Source: Nocardioides malaquae (GTDB lineage Bacteria; Actinomycetota; Actinomycetes; Propionibacteriales; Nocardioidaceae). Taken from it: a stretch of DNA of 64,000 nt. The translations under genes were made by a program, and so were the position numbers. Below the pieces are notes generated by a model. That model saw nothing but the letters and a program-made list of their open reading frames with translations. It was not told the DNA's origin and searched no databases. Positions 35,568 to 45,640 of this stretch are shown here, one piece after another. The first letter of the stretch is position 1. Every line of letters begins with the position of its first letter. The stretch covers positions 1-64,000 of the forward strand of contig NZ_JADCSA010000001.1 of NCBI RefSeq assembly GCF_015070385.1. Direction: 5' to 3'.

Positions 35568-36236
35568 TCACTCCCAGGGGCTGGCGGACTCCGCGTGGGC
35601 GCGCAGCTGGCGCACCATGGCGTCGGGGTCGTCGGCCGAGTAGACGGCGGACCCGGCGACGAAGACGTCAGCACCCGCCTCGGCACACCGCTCGATGGTC
35701 TCGAGGCTCACGCCGCCGTCGACCTGCAGCCAGGTCTCGACACCGTGCTTCGCCATCAGGGCGCGGGCCCTGCGTATCTTGGGCAGGCAGAGGTCGAGGA
35801 ACTTCTGACCGCCGAAGCCGGGCTCGACCGTCATGATGAGCAGCATGTCGAGCTCGGGCAGCAGGTCCTCGTAGGGCTCGATCGGGGTGGCCGGCTTGAG
35901 GGCCATCGACGCCCGGGCCCCTTGGGCACGGATCTCACGGGCCAGCCGGATCGGAGCCTTGGCAGCCTCCACGTGGAAGGTGACGCTCGAGGCGCCGGCC
36001 TCCACGTACGCAGGGGCGTTGCGGTCGGCGTCCTCGATCATCAGGTGGGCATCGAGCGGCAGGTCGGTGACCCGGCTCAGCGCCTCGACCATCGACGGAC
36101 CGAAGGTCAGGTTGGGCACGAAGTGGTTGTCCATCACGTCGACGTGGACCATGTCGGCGCTGGGGATGCGAGCCACCTCCTCACCCAGACGAGCGAAGTC
36201 GGTGTTGAGGATGGACGGCGTGATCTGGATTCCCAC
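35568..36236 (-). CDS. rpe: Ribulose-phosphate 3-epimerase
   Basis: Interconverts ribulose 5-phosphate and xylulose 5-phosphate in the pentose phosphate pathway. 222-residue TIM barrel with [52 protein letters not shown] and QVDGGVS (metal and phosphate ligands). The substrate also feeds the DHBP branch of riboflavin synthesis next door. Stop lies 75 nt upstream of the riboswitch start. Confidence 0.97.
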   Translation of the reverse strand: MGIQITPSILNTDFARLGEEVARIPSADMVHVDVMDNHFVPNLTFGPSMVEALSRVTDLPLDAHLMIEDADRNAPAYVEAGASSVTFHVEAAKAPIRLAREIRAQGARASMALKPATPIEPYEDLLPELDMLLIMTVEPGFGGQKFLDLCLPKIRRARALMAKHGVETWLQVDGGVSLETIERCAEAGADVFVAGSAVYSADDPDAMVRQLRAHAESASPWE

Positions 36237-36245
36237 GCAGCGATT

Positions 36246-37217
36246 CTAGGCCGAGCCGTGCGGCGTCTCCGCCTCCGCCCCGACCCCCTCGGCCTCGTCC
36301 CGCTCCGCCCACTCCAGCAGGGGCCCCAGGTCGAAGGGGTGCTCGTCGATGGTCGCGTGCAGGTCACCGATCGCGGCGTACCGGGCAGGCACCGTGGCGA
36401 TGGTGAAGTCGCCCGGTTCGCAGTCGGCGACCTCGTCCCACGCGACCGGGGTGCTCACCTGGGCGTTCGGGACGCCGCGCACCGAGTAGGCCGAGGCGAT
36501 GGTGTGGTCACGGGTGTTCTGGTTGTAGTCGATGAAGAGGTGGGCCGGGTCGCGGTCCTTGCGCCACCAGGCCGTGGTGACGTCGTCGGGCGCCCGCCGT
36601 TCGACCTCCCGGGCGAAGGCGTGGGCGGCGCGGCGCACGTCGGCGAAACCGAGCGCGGGCGGCACGCGCACGTAGACGTGGAGGCCGGAGCCACCACTGG
36701 TCTTCGGGAAGCCCGTGGCGCCGAGCTCGTCGAGCACCTCGTGGACCACTCCGGCGACCCGTTGCACCGTCGCCCAGTCGCACTCCGGACCGGGGTCGAG
36801 GTCGATGCGCCACTCGTCCGGCTTCTCGGTGTCGGAGCGCCGACTGTTCCACGGGTGGAACTCGACCGTCGACATCTGCACCGCCCACGCGACCGAGGCC
36901 AGCGAGGTCACGCAGAGCTCGTCGGCGGTCCTGTTGTAGCGAGGGAAGTGCAGCTCGACGGTCTCGACCCAGTCGGGAGCGCCCTTCGGGATCCGCTTCT
37001 GGTGCACCTTCTCCCCCGCCAACCCCTTCGGGAAGCGGTGAAGCATGCAAGGGCGTTCGAAGAGCGCGTTGACGATGCCGTCACCCACCGAGAGGTAGTA
37101 CTCGAGCAGGTCGAGCTTGGTGGCCCCGATCTCCGGGAAGTAGACCCGCTCAGGGTTGGTCACCTTGACGACGCGGTCCTCGACCTCGACCTCGACGAAG
37201 GGGGACGCGGCAGCCAT
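36246..37217 (-). CDS. Stand-alone LigD-type polymerase/primase domain protein
   Basis: 323 residues matching only the archaeo-eukaryotic primase-like polymerase domain of bacterial LigD, without ligase or 3'-phosphoesterase domains. Motif I is the metal Asp pair in WRIDLDPGPE, the basic nucleotide site is KTSGGSGLHVYV, and motif III is in HLFIDYNQN. Such proteins (PolD-type in mycobacteria) fill gaps in end joining or base-excision repair. No ligase or Ku gene is nearby in this window. Confidence 0.9.
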   Translation of the reverse strand: MAAASPFVEVEVEDRVVKVTNPERVYFPEIGATKLDLLEYYLSVGDGIVNALFERPCMLHRFPKGLAGEKVHQKRIPKGAPDWVETVELHFPRYNRTADELCVTSLASVAWAVQMSTVEFHPWNSRRSDTEKPDEWRIDLDPGPECDWATVQRVAGVVHEVLDELGATGFPKTSGGSGLHVYVRVPPALGFADVRRAAHAFAREVERRAPDDVTTAWWRKDRDPAHLFIDYNQNTRDHTIASAYSVRGVPNAQVSTPVAWDEVADCEPGDFTIATVPARYAAIGDLHATIDEHPFDLGPLLEWAERDEAEGVGAEAETPHGSA

Positions 37218-37226
37218 GGCTCCACG

Positions 37227-38603
37227 CTAGGGCATGCGGCGCAGCGTGGCCGCGAACATCGCGTCGCAGCCGTCGAGGTGCGGCCACAGCTGGAAGCGGT
37301 CCTCCTCGACCACGTCGTCGCGGCCGGCGAGCACCGCGTCCACGACGCCGGAGGTCTCGGCGAGCACCGGCGAGCAGGTGGCGTAGACGACGACGCCGCC
37401 GGGCCGTACGGCGTCGAGGGCGGTGGTCAGCAGGTCGCGCTGGAGGACGACGAGGTCATCGACGTCGGTGGCCGTACGCCGCCACCGCGACTCCGGTCGT
37501 CGGCGCAGCGCCCCGAGGCCCGAGCAGGGGGCGTCGACCAGGGCACGGTCGAAGGTGCCGGGGCGCCACGCGGGACGGGTGCCGTCGCCGGTGACGACGC
37601 CTGCCATGCCGGCACCGGCGGCCCGGACGCCGCGCGCGACGAGGCGCGAGCGGTGGTGCTGGCGTTCGTTGGCGAGGACCTTGGCCCCTCGCCCGGCCGC
37701 CAGCGCGGCGAGCAGGGCGGACTTGCCGCCCGGACCCGCGCAGAGGTCGAGCCACCGCTCGTCGCGGCCCCCCACCACGGCGGCGTCGAGCGCCAGCGCG
37801 ACCCGCTGGGAACCCTCGTCCTGGACGCCGGCACGCCCCTGCACCAGGGCGGGCACCGTCGAGAGGTCACCGCCTCCCCAGGTCAGCGCGTAGGGCGAAC
37901 GACCGGTGGGCTCGGCGCCGGCCTCGACGAGCTCCTCGACCTCGACGAAGCCCGGGCGGGCGACGAGGGTGACCTGGGGCGAGACGTTGTCGGCGGCCAG
38001 CAGGTCGGCCAGCTCGGAGCCCGGACGGCCGTGGCCCACGAGCGCCTCCCCCAGCAGGTCGACGACCCAGCGGGGGTGGGAGGTGGCGACCGCGAGGTGC
38101 CCGTGGCGGTCCTTGCCGTCAGGTGCCACGTCGGCGAGCCACTCCTCGCGGGTCCGGGAGGAGACCTTGCGCAGCACCGCGTTGACGAGACCGGTCGGGC
38201 CGGTGCCCACGCGGTCGCGGGCCAGGTCGACGGAGGTGCCGATGGCGGCATGGTCGGGCACCCGCATCGCCAGCACCTGGTGCACCCCCAGCCGCAGCAC
38301 GTCGCGGACCTTCGCCTCCAGCCGCGGCCTGGTCAGGCAGGCGTCGATGATCGCGTCGTACAGGCCCTGCCACCGGATGGTGCCGGAGGCGAGCTCGGTG
38401 GCGAAGGCGGCGTCACGACCGGTGAGACCGTGCTTCTCCAGCACCTGCGGCAGGACGAGGTTGGCGTAGGCGTCCTCGACCCGGACGGCACGGAGCACGT
38501 CCCAGGCAGCGAGGCGCGACGGGTCGACCCGGGGGCGGTCGGCCGGGCGGTTCCGCTGCGGGGCAGGGCGCCCGCTTCGTCGGCGGCGTGCTGGGTCACC
38601 CAT
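37227..38603 (-). CDS. rsmB: 16S rRNA (cytosine-967-C5)-methyltransferase
   Basis: 458 residues. N-terminal NusB-like RNA-binding domain (about 28-165) followed by a Rossmann methyltransferase: LDLCAGPGGKSALLAALA for SAM, DAPCSGLGALRRRPESRW with the release/PC cysteine, and VVYATCSPVLAETSGVV with the catalytic TCS cysteine. Start overlaps the 3' end of the MmcQ-like gene by 8 nt. Basic N-terminal extension of about 25 residues. Confidence 0.93.
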   Translation of the reverse strand: MGDPARRRRSGRPAPQRNRPADRPRVDPSRLAAWDVLRAVRVEDAYANLVLPQVLEKHGLTGRDAAFATELASGTIRWQGLYDAIIDACLTRPRLEAKVRDVLRLGVHQVLAMRVPDHAAIGTSVDLARDRVGTGPTGLVNAVLRKVSSRTREEWLADVAPDGKDRHGHLAVATSHPRWVVDLLGEALVGHGRPGSELADLLAADNVSPQVTLVARPGFVEVEELVEAGAEPTGRSPYALTWGGGDLSTVPALVQGRAGVQDEGSQRVALALDAAVVGGRDERWLDLCAGPGGKSALLAALAAGRGAKVLANERQHHRSRLVARGVRAAGAGMAGVVTGDGTRPAWRPGTFDRALVDAPCSGLGALRRRPESRWRRTATDVDDLVVLQRDLLTTALDAVRPGGVVVYATCSPVLAETSGVVDAVLAGRDDVVEEDRFQLWPHLDGCDAMFAATLRRMP

Positions 38604-39012
38604 CGGCGAAGAACTCCTTGACCAGTCTCGTGGGGGCCCGGCAGGCCCAGGCGTCGGTGAGGATCTCGCGCAGCTCCTCGTAGGTCATCTCGCCGAGGCG
38701 GGACTGCTGCACGAGCACGGCGTTGGTGGTGCGGAAGTGTTCGATGGTGAAGAACGGCAGGTCAGGGTCCTCGACCAGCGCGGCCTTCTCCCCGGGGCCC
38801 GGCACCACCACGACCAGGAGGTCGTCATACATCTCCCCACTGACCGGGTCGACCGCGCTGGAGTGCGGGCGCCGGTAGAGCAGGAATCCGCGCCCCTTGG
38901 CCCCACGAGGCACCTTCCAGGTCGGCACGTCACCCCACGAGGTGCCGAGCTCGGTCTCCGGCAGGGAGGCACAGATCGCCTCCACGTCGTCGGGGTGTGC
39001 GGGCCGGCTCAT
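38596..39012 (-). CDS. MmcQ/YjbR-like protein
   Basis: 138 residues with the MmcQ/YjbR double-wing fold pattern: ICASLPETELGTSWGDVPTWKV, FLLYRRP and the closing YEELREILTDAWACRAPTRLVKEF. The fold binds DNA in a few studied cases; function here unknown. It sits between fmt and rsmB on the same strand with a short overlap into rsmB. Confidence 0.82.
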   Translation of the reverse strand: MSRPAHPDDVEAICASLPETELGTSWGDVPTWKVPRGAKGRGFLLYRRPHSSAVDPVSGEMYDDLLVVVVPGPGEKAALVEDPDLPFFTIEHFRTTNAVLVQQSRLGEMTYEELREILTDAWACRAPTRLVKEFFADG

Positions 39013-39044
39013 GGGGCGAGCGTACGCAGCCCCGGACGCCCGCG

Positions 39045-39977
39045 TCAGTCCTCGTCGCCGAAGCGCACACCGGACTCCAACCGGGCCCCCCGGGCCCAGT
39101 CGGCAGCCTGCATCTGCTTCTTGCCGAAGGCCTTGACCTCACCCAGCTGGACCGGCGTGGTCCCGGTGCCGACGAAGACGGCCTTCTTGGTGACCTCGAG
39201 GACCCCGGGCTCCAACGGCTCGCGATCGGTAGCGGTGACGGGGCCCACCTTGATGCGCTGGCCCTCGTGCAGGCTCCACGCACCCGGCGCCGGGGTGCAC
39301 GCGCGCACCTGGCGGTCGATGGCGGCGGCGGGCTGGGTCCAGTCGATGCGGGCGTGCTCGACGAGGATCTTCGGGGCCAGGCTGATGCCGTCGTCAGGCT
39401 GGTCACGCGCCTCGAGCTGACCCGACTCGATCCCGCTGATCGTCTGCACCAGCAGGTGGGCTCCCCCCTCGGCCAACCGGCCCAGCAGGTCGCCAGAGGT
39501 GTCGTCGGGGCGGATCTTCTCCGTCATGACGCCGAACGTCGGTCCCGCGTCAAGCTCCTTGACGATCCGGAAGGTGGTGGCCCCGGTGAACTCGTCGCCG
39601 GCCCACAGCGAGTGCTGCACAGGCGCGGCACCTCGCCACGCCGGCAGCAGGGAGAAGTGCAGGTTGATCCAGCCGTGGATGGGGATGTCGAGCGCCGACT
39701 GCGGCAGCAGGGCGCCGTAGGCGACCACCGGACAGGCCTCCGGAGCCAGCTCCTCGAGCTGCGCCTGGAAGTCGGGGTCGCGCGGGTGCTCGGGCTTGAG
39801 CACCGGGATGCCCAGCTCCTCGGCACGCTGGGCGACCGGGCTCGCGACGAGCTTGCGCCCCCGACCCGCCGGCGCGTCCGGCCGCGTCACGACCGCGACC
39901 ACCTCGTGGGGCGAGTCGACGAGGGCGTCGAGGGAGGGCACGGCGACCTCGGGGGTGCCGGCGAAGACGAGGCGCAT
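39045..39977 (-). CDS. fmt: Methionyl-tRNA formyltransferase
   Basis: Formylates initiator Met-tRNA using 10-formyltetrahydrofolate. 310 residues: [19 protein letters not shown], the [10 protein letters not shown] stretch, and [18 protein letters not shown] with catalytic Asn and His (SLLPxxRG signature); C-terminal OB-like domain. Start overlaps the def stop by one base (TGATG), pairing the enzyme that adds formyl with the one that removes it. Confidence 0.97.
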   Translation of the reverse strand: MRLVFAGTPEVAVPSLDALVDSPHEVVAVVTRPDAPAGRGRKLVASPVAQRAEELGIPVLKPEHPRDPDFQAQLEELAPEACPVVAYGALLPQSALDIPIHGWINLHFSLLPAWRGAAPVQHSLWAGDEFTGATTFRIVKELDAGPTFGVMTEKIRPDDTSGDLLGRLAEGGAHLLVQTISGIESGQLEARDQPDDGISLAPKILVEHARIDWTQPAAAIDRQVRACTPAPGAWSLHEGQRIKVGPVTATDREPLEPGVLEVTKKAVFVGTGTTPVQLGEVKAFGKKQMQAADWARGARLESGVRFGDED

Positions 39978-40522
39978 CAGAAACCGAATCCGTTCGTGGT
40001 GTGCGGGGAGACCTTGACGACGGGCTGCTCGAGGCCGAACCAGTCCGACTCACGGATGGCACGCATCGCGGCCTTGCGAGCCTCGGCGTCCAACCGGTCG
40101 ATGAAGAGGACGCCGTCGAGGTGGTCGGTCTCGTGCTGGATGGCCCGGGCCAGCAGCTCCGAGCCCTCGATCCGCACCGGGTCGCCGTGCATGTTGAACC
40201 CGGTGGCCACCACCCGCAGCGCGCGGCGGCAGTCGTAGGTCAGGTCCGGCAGCGAGAGGCAGCCCTCGGGGCCGTCCTGGATCTCGTCGGAGAGGTCCAG
40301 GACCGGGTTGATCAGGTGGCCGACCTCGCCGTCGACGTGCCAGGTGAAGGCGCGCAGACCCACGCCGATCTGGGGCGCTGCCAGACCCGCGCCCGACGCC
40401 TGGAGCATCGTGTCGGTGAGGTCCTGCACGAGCGTGCGCAGCTCCTTGTCGAAGGTCGCGACCTCGACGGCCGGCTTGCGCAGGATCGGGTCGCCGAACA
40501 GGCGGATGGGCTGGACTGCCAC
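39977..40522 (-). CDS. def: Peptide deformylase
   Basis: Iron/zinc hydrolase removing N-formyl from new proteins. All three motifs are visible in 181 residues: [11 protein letters not shown] (motif 1), EGCLSLPD (motif 2 with metal Cys) and [16 protein letters not shown] (motif 3, HExxH with H-E-T-D-H). Just upstream of fmt in the same unit. Confidence 0.97.
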   Translation of the reverse strand: MAVQPIRLFGDPILRKPAVEVATFDKELRTLVQDLTDTMLQASGAGLAAPQIGVGLRAFTWHVDGEVGHLINPVLDLSDEIQDGPEGCLSLPDLTYDCRRALRVVATGFNMHGDPVRIEGSELLARAIQHETDHLDGVLFIDRLDAEARKAAMRAIRESDWFGLEQPVVKVSPHTTNGFGF

Positions 40523-40575
40523 GCGTGGTGCTCCTCGTCAGGTCGTTCCCACCAGTCTACGGAGACGACGACGGG

Positions 40576-42615
40576 TCACAGCACGTGCGGGTCGACCTGC
40601 ACCCGCACGGCGGCGAGCCGACGGGCCGAGCGCAACCGCTGCATCGCCAGCAGGGCCCCACTCAGCGCAGGACCGCTGTGGCGAGGCACGCGCAGCACCA
40701 TCCGCACCTCGTCCGGGTCCTCCCCGCGTCCCTCGACGGGGACGGGGCCCAGCACCTCGACCACCTCCGGCATCTCGACCAGGGCGAGTGCCTCCTCGAC
40801 CGCCTCGGGCGCGCCGGTCACGGTGGCCATCCGCACCGCGGGGGAAAGGTGGGCGCCGGCCCGTTCCTCCAGCTCTCGGGCCGCGAACCCGGCCGGGTCC
40901 CACCGCACCACCGTCTGCAGCAGCGCCGACGCGGGGTCGCCCACCGCCACGACCCGACCACCGGGCCGCACCAGCGCGGACGCGTTCAGCCACCGACGTA
41001 CGACCTCTTCATCGCTGCGCAGCTCCGGACGTCCGGGCCCCAACCAGGTGTCGAGCAGCAGCACGGCCGCGAAGCCGCGACGCGCCACCGGCTCCGCCCC
41101 GGGCGTCGCCACGACGAGGTCGGCGTCCTCCCCCACCTCGGCGAGCACCCGGTCTCCCCCGGAGGTGCGCACGACGTGGCCGGGAAACATGCGACCCAGC
41201 TCCTCCGCGGTCCGGTCCCGGCCCAGCACCGGGGCGCGCAGGCCCCGGCCTCCGCACTCCGCGCAGGCCCAGTCGGGCGCCTCGGCCCCGCACCATCCGC
41301 ACGACGGTGGTGACGTGGGGGCGACCAGACGCAGGGGTCCTCGGCAGGCCCGGCACCGAGCAGGGGTGCGGCATCGGTCGCAGGCGAGGTGCGGGACGTA
41401 GCCGGCCCGGGGGGTCTGCACCAGGACCGGACCCTCCTGGAGGGCCTGGCGCACCAGCTTCACCGCGGGCCCCGGAACCCGGGCGCCCCTGGCCTGCTCA
41501 CCGTCGGAGACGACGTCGACCCTCAGCTGCTGTCGCACGGCGGCGCGGGGCGGCGTCAGGGGGCGCGCCCAGTCGGTGCGTACGAGGTACTCCCCCTCCA
41601 CGGTGCGCGCCAGGCCACCGACCAACGCAGCGGTGCCCTCGACCTCGGCCCGGGTCAACAGCACCTCGCGGGTGTGGGGGTAGGGCGCTCGAGGTTCGCC
41701 GTGCAGGTCGTCACCGTCGTCCCAGATGACCACGAGCCCCAGGTCACGCACCGGCGCGAACGCGGCAGACCGCGTCCCGACGACCACCTTCACGGTGCCG
41801 CGCAGGGCCGCCAGAAAGGCGGCGTACCGCTTGGCGGGCCCCTGGTCGGCCGTCAGGACCACGTGCTGCCCCGAGCCCAGGACCCGGTCGAGCGCGGCAC
41901 CCAGACGGGTCACGTCACGGTGGTCCGGAGCGCAGACCACCGCACCCCTTCCGGAGGCGACGGCCATCGCCACCGCCTGGGCCACGAGCTCCGTCCAGTC
42001 CACCCCGGGCAGGCACTGCCACACCGCCCTGGGGTTGCCGCCGTCAGCGAGTCGGGCGAGGAAGCCCTCCGCCCCGTCGTGCCCCCGCCACAGGCGCGCG
42101 GCGGCGTCGGGGTCCGGGGGCGAGCCCGGCACTGCCTGCGCCGGGGGCGCCTTCTCCACACTGGCGTGTCGCGGCGGCACGGCGAGCCGCAGCACGTCGG
42201 CCCTGGCGCCGGCGTAGCGCGCCGCGACAAGACCGGTGAGACGCTCCACGGCGGGAGTCAGGACCCGTTCAGGGCTGATCACCCGCCGCAGCGGGGACAA
42301 CCGCCCCGGGTGGTCGCTCTCGGCGGCTCGTGCGACGACGAAGCCGTCGACGTCCTGGCCGGCGAAACGCACCTTGACCCGGACACCCGGCAGCGCGGTC
42401 TCGGCCATGGAGGCGGGGACGAGGTAGTCGAAGGGTCGGTCCAGGTGCGCCAGGGGCACGTCGACCAGGACCCTGGCCACGGGATCGACCTCCGCCGGGG
42501 CCTCGGCCTCACGGCGTCGCTGCTCGGCCTCCCCGCGTCGAGCCCTGCCCGAGGCCACGGACGCACGGAGGCCGGGCAGCATCTCCAGCTGCCCGGCCTC
42601 GTGTGTGTCGCTCAT
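40576..42615 (-). CDS. priA: PriA-like primosomal protein without helicase motifs
   Basis: 679 residues. N-terminal 3'-DNA-binding domain (VARVLVDVPLAHLDRPFDYLVP), an SF2-like core, and an eight-cysteine zinc region (CDRCRTPARCRACRGP ... CGWC ... CAEC, about 398-442). Walker A is absent (no GxGKT) and the DEAH-type Walker B is replaced by IWDDGDD, as in other actinobacterial PriA, so ATP-driven unwinding is unlikely. Role in replication restart is inferred from family and from its conserved place between def and metK. A TAACAAT just before the ATG may be the -10 of a leaderless promoter. Confidence 0.9.
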   Translation of the reverse strand: MSDTHEAGQLEMLPGLRASVASGRARRGEAEQRRREAEAPAEVDPVARVLVDVPLAHLDRPFDYLVPASMAETALPGVRVKVRFAGQDVDGFVVARAAESDHPGRLSPLRRVISPERVLTPAVERLTGLVAARYAGARADVLRLAVPPRHASVEKAPPAQAVPGSPPDPDAAARLWRGHDGAEGFLARLADGGNPRAVWQCLPGVDWTELVAQAVAMAVASGRGAVVCAPDHRDVTRLGAALDRVLGSGQHVVLTADQGPAKRYAAFLAALRGTVKVVVGTRSAAFAPVRDLGLVVIWDDGDDLHGEPRAPYPHTREVLLTRAEVEGTAALVGGLARTVEGEYLVRTDWARPLTPPRAAVRQQLRVDVVSDGEQARGARVPGPAVKLVRQALQEGPVLVQTPRAGYVPHLACDRCRTPARCRACRGPLRLVAPTSPPSCGWCGAEAPDWACAECGGRGLRAPVLGRDRTAEELGRMFPGHVVRTSGGDRVLAEVGEDADLVVATPGAEPVARRGFAAVLLLDTWLGPGRPELRSDEEVVRRWLNASALVRPGGRVVAVGDPASALLQTVVRWDPAGFAARELEERAGAHLSPAVRMATVTGAPEAVEEALALVEMPEVVEVLGPVPVEGRGEDPDEVRMVLRVPRHSGPALSGALLAMQRLRSARRLAAVRVQVDPHVL

Positions 42616-42634
42616 GCGCGCATTGTTACCAGTG

Positions 42635-42650
42635 CCCGCCGACAGGCGGG
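42635..42650 (-). terminator. Short hairpin between metK and priA
   Basis: Perfect 6-bp stem CCCGCC-GACA-GGCGGG 29 nt after the metK stop and just before the likely priA promoter. Short and without a U-run, so only a possible terminator. Confidence 0.4.
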
Positions 42651-42678
42651 GCGACGGCAGGGTGCGTCGCGCCTCGGG

Positions 42679-43872
42679 TCACAGACCCGCAGCCGCCCGC
42701 AGCGCGTCGGCGCGGTCGGTGACCTCCCAGGTGAAGCCGGGCAGCTCGCGGCCGAAGTGGCCGTAGGCCGCGGTCCGGGCGTACTTCGGCTTCAGCAGGT
42801 CGAGGTCCCGGATGATCGCGGCGGGACGCAGGTCGAAGACCTCGAGCACCGCCTCCTGGATCTTCTCGTCGGGCACGACGCCGGTGCCGAAGGTCTCGAT
42901 GAAGACACCGACCGGGGCAGCCTTGCCGATCGCGTAGGCCACCTGCGCCTCGCAGCGACGGGCGAGACCGGCCGCCACCACGTTCTTGGCGACCCAGCGC
43001 ATCGCGTAGGCCGCGGAGCGGTCGACCTTCGAGGGGTCCTTGCCCGAGAACGCGCCGCCACCGTGACGCGCCATGCCGCCGTAGGTGTCGATGATGATCT
43101 TGCGGCCGGTGAGGCCGGCGTCGCCCATCGGGCCACCCACGACGAAGCGGCCGGTCGGGTTGACCAGCAGGCGGTAGTCGTCGGAGGGGATGTCGAACGA
43201 GGCCAGCACCGGGTCGATGACGTGCTGCTTGATCTCGCCCTCGAGCTTGTCGAGGTCGGTCTCCTCCGAGTGCTGCGTCGAGAGGACGACGGTGTCGACG
43301 CGCACCGGACGGTTGTCGGCGTCGTACTCGATGGTGACCTGGGTCTTGCCGTCGGGACGCAGGTGCGGCAGCGTGCCGTCCTTGCGCACCGCGGAGAGAC
43401 GCTCGGAGAGGCGCTGCGCGATCGTGATCGGCAGCGGCATCAGCTCGGGGGTGTCGTCACAGGCGTAGCCGAACATGAGGCCCTGGTCGCCGGCACCCTG
43501 CTTGTCGAGCTCGTCGCTGGAGGTCTCGACCCGCTCCTCGTAGGCGTCGTCGACGCCCTGGGCGATGTCGGGCGACTGGGCGCCGATCGCGACGCTGACG
43601 CCGCAGGAACGGCCGTCGAAGCCCTTCTCCGAGGAGTCGTAGCCGATCTCGAGCACCTTGTCGCGGACCAGCTGCGCGACCGGGGCGTAGGCCTTGGTGG
43701 TGACCTCGCCCGCCACGACGACCAGACCGGTCGTCAGGAGGGTCTCGACGGCAACCCGGCTGGCCGGGTCGTGCTCGAGCAGGTAGTCGAGGATGGTGTC
43801 GCTGATCTGGTCAGCGATCTTGTCCGGGTGACCTTCGGTCACGGACTCGGAGGTGAAAAGGCGTCCTGCCAC
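42679..43872 (-). CDS. metK: S-adenosylmethionine synthetase
   Basis: Makes SAM from methionine and ATP. Motifs: [20 protein letters not shown] (N-terminal ATP/metal site), [12 protein letters not shown], and [23 protein letters not shown] 43872 is chosen: GGGGAGAG lies about 10 nt upstream and the N-terminus [10 protein letters not shown] matches the family; an ATG-like codon 21 codons upstream has no ribosome site. 397 residues. I see no SAM riboswitch in the 73-nt gap to coaBC. Confidence 0.97.
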   Translation of the reverse strand: MAGRLFTSESVTEGHPDKIADQISDTILDYLLEHDPASRVAVETLLTTGLVVVAGEVTTKAYAPVAQLVRDKVLEIGYDSSEKGFDGRSCGVSVAIGAQSPDIAQGVDDAYEERVETSSDELDKQGAGDQGLMFGYACDDTPELMPLPITIAQRLSERLSAVRKDGTLPHLRPDGKTQVTIEYDADNRPVRVDTVVLSTQHSEETDLDKLEGEIKQHVIDPVLASFDIPSDDYRLLVNPTGRFVVGGPMGDAGLTGRKIIIDTYGGMARHGGGAFSGKDPSKVDRSAAYAMRWVAKNVVAAGLARRCEAQVAYAIGKAAPVGVFIETFGTGVVPDEKIQEAVLEVFDLRPAAIIRDLDLLKPKYARTAAYGHFGRELPGFTWEVTDRADALRAAAGL

Positions 43873-43945
43873 GGCTGACTCTCTCCCCAGGTGGATGGTG
43901 GGCTCAGGTGAGCCTAGAGGGGTGTCAGCATGCAAGAAAGCCGTC

Positions 43946-45211
43946 TCACATCACGAATCGACGCGCCACCTGGTCCCAGATCGCGTGGGCGACCGACGTC
44001 TTCGATCCCCGCTCCACGTCGACCGAGGTGCCGTCGGCCCCCAGGATGACCACGTCGTTCTCCTCGGCGCCGAAGACCGCCCCACCGCCGACGTCGTTGA
44101 CCACGAGCAGGTCGCAGCCCTTGCGCGCCAGCTTGGCCTGGCCGAGCTCGAGCACGCTGCCGGTCGCGTCGCCGGTCTCGGCGGCGAAGCCGACGACGAC
44201 CTGTCCGCCGCGCTGCCGGTCGGCCGAGATCTCGGCCAAGATGTCGGGGTTCTGCTCGAGGGCGAGCGGGGGCGCGGAGCCGTCCGAGGCCTTCTTGATC
44301 TTCGACTCGCTGGCGGCCACGGGCCGGAAGTCGGCCGGGGCGGCAGCCATCACGACGGCATCGGCCTGCGCCGCCCTGCGCACGACCTCGTCGCGCAGCT
44401 GGGCGGTCGTCTCCACCCGCACCACGTCGACGCCGGCGGGGTCGGGCAGGGTGACGTTGGCGGCCACCAGGGTGACCCGCGCCCCGCGGGCGACCGCGGC
44501 ACGGGCCAGGGCATAGCCCTGCAGGCCCGAGGACCGGTTGCCCAGGAACCGCACCGGGTCGAGGTACTCGCGGGTGCCTCCGGCGGAGACCACGACGTGG
44601 CGACCCGCCAGGTCCTGCCCCTCGACCCCACGCTCGAGCACCTGCACGGCCGTCTCGAAGATGGCCGCGGGATCGGGCAACCGCCCCTTGCCGGTGTCCT
44701 TACCGGTGAGGCGGCCCTCTGCGGGCTCGATCACGACCGCGCCGCGGGCGCGCAGGGTCTCCACGTTGGCGCGCGTGGCGGGGTGCTCCCACATCTCGGT
44801 GTGCATCGCCGGCGCGAAGACCACGGGGCACCGAGCGGTGAGCAGGGTGTTGGTGAGCAGGTCGTCAGCGAGTCCGTGGGCGGCCTTGGCCATCAGGTCG
44901 GCCGTGGCCGGGGCGACCACCACGAGGTCAGCCTCCTGGCCGATCCGCACGTGCGGCACCTCGTGCACGCTCTCCCACACGGAGGTCTGCACGGGCTTGC
45001 CCGAGAGCGCGGCCCAGGTCGGGGCCCCCACGAACTCGAGGGCCGAGGCCGTCGGCACGACCGTCACGTCGTGGCCGGACTCGGTGAGGCGTCGCAGCAG
45101 CTCGCACGCCTTGTAGGCGGCGATGCCGCCGGTCACCCCGAGGACGACACGCGGCCGCGTCCCGGAGGGGGACACGGCCGGTGCGGACGGCTTCTCGTCG
45201 TGGATCGCCAC
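43946..45211 (-). CDS. coaBC: Phosphopantothenoylcysteine synthetase/decarboxylase
   Basis: Bifunctional step of coenzyme A synthesis. N-terminal FMN decarboxylase (about 20-195): [17 protein letters not shown], catalytic His in [17 protein letters not shown]-terminal CoaB synthetase (about 205-421): [38 protein letters not shown]. 421 residues; flanked by rpoZ and metK as in mycobacteria. Confidence 0.96.
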   Translation of the reverse strand: MAIHDEKPSAPAVSPSGTRPRVVLGVTGGIAAYKACELLRRLTESGHDVTVVPTASALEFVGAPTWAALSGKPVQTSVWESVHEVPHVRIGQEADLVVVAPATADLMAKAAHGLADDLLTNTLLTARCPVVFAPAMHTEMWEHPATRANVETLRARGAVVIEPAEGRLTGKDTGKGRLPDPAAIFETAVQVLERGVEGQDLAGRHVVVSAGGTREYLDPVRFLGNRSSGLQGYALARAAVARGARVTLVAANVTLPDPAGVDVVRVETTAQLRDEVVRRAAQADAVVMAAAPADFRPVAASESKIKKASDGSAPPLALEQNPDILAEISADRQRGGQVVVGFAAETGDATGSVLELGQAKLARKGCDLLVVNDVGGGAVFGAEENDVVILGADGTSVDVERGSKTSVAHAIWDQVARRFVM

Positions 45212-45251
45212 TCAGACCACGCAGGGGCTCGTCGTGCGGGTCACGCGTGGA

Positions 45252-45581
45252 TCACTCGGCCTCGACGGCGGCGGCCTCGGCGCGGGCAGCCTGGGCGGCG
45301 GCCTCGGCGGCGAGCTCGGCGGGGTCGACGTCCTCACAGGTCAGCAGGTCGTCGTTGATCTCGCGCAGCGCGATCGAGAGGGGCTTCTCCTGGACGTGCG
45401 TGTCCACCAGGGGGCCGACGTACTCCAGCAGGCCCTCGCCCAGCTGCGAGTAGTACGCGTTGATCTGGCGGGCGCGCTTGGCGCTGTAGAGGACCAGCTT
45501 GTACTTGCTGTCGGTCTTGGTGAGCAGGTCGTCGATCGAGGGGTTGGTCACGCCCTCGGCGTCGATCAGGGGAGCAGACAC
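45252..45581 (-). CDS. rpoZ: RNA polymerase omega subunit
   Basis: 109 residues assisting assembly of beta-prime. [37 protein letters not shown] and [15 protein letters not shown] are diagnostic of actinobacterial omega. The C-terminus is a Glu/Ala-rich tail. GTG at 45581 is taken from family alignment; the frame continues open upstream as a shadow of gmk. Confidence 0.95.
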   Translation of the reverse strand: MSAPLIDAEGVTNPSIDDLLTKTDSKYKLVLYSAKRARQINAYYSQLGEGLLEYVGPLVDTHVQEKPLSIALREINDDLLTCEDVDPAELAAEAAAQAARAEAAAVEAE

Positions 45582-45607
45582 GCGTGGCCTCGCAGTATTT
45601 CGTAGGG

Positions 45608-45629
45608 GCCGTACGCGGAGGCGTACGGC
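45608..45629 (-). terminator. Perfect 9-bp hairpin between gmk and rpoZ
   Basis: GCCGTACGC-GGAG-GCGTACGGC, 27 nt upstream of the rpoZ start and 12 nt beyond the gmk stop. No U-run follows. It may reduce read-through from gmk or stabilise an mRNA end; a regulatory role is only a guess. Confidence 0.5.
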
Positions 45630-45640
45630 GGTCGTGCACG

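Noticed and set aside
35595-38621. A 1008-codon plus-strand frame over rpe, the LigD-like gene and rsmB
   Set aside because: Shadow frame; no domain or repeat of its own.
43873-43945. SAM riboswitch upstream of metK
   Set aside because: The gap is only 73 nt and shows no SAM-I or SAM-II conserved blocks.
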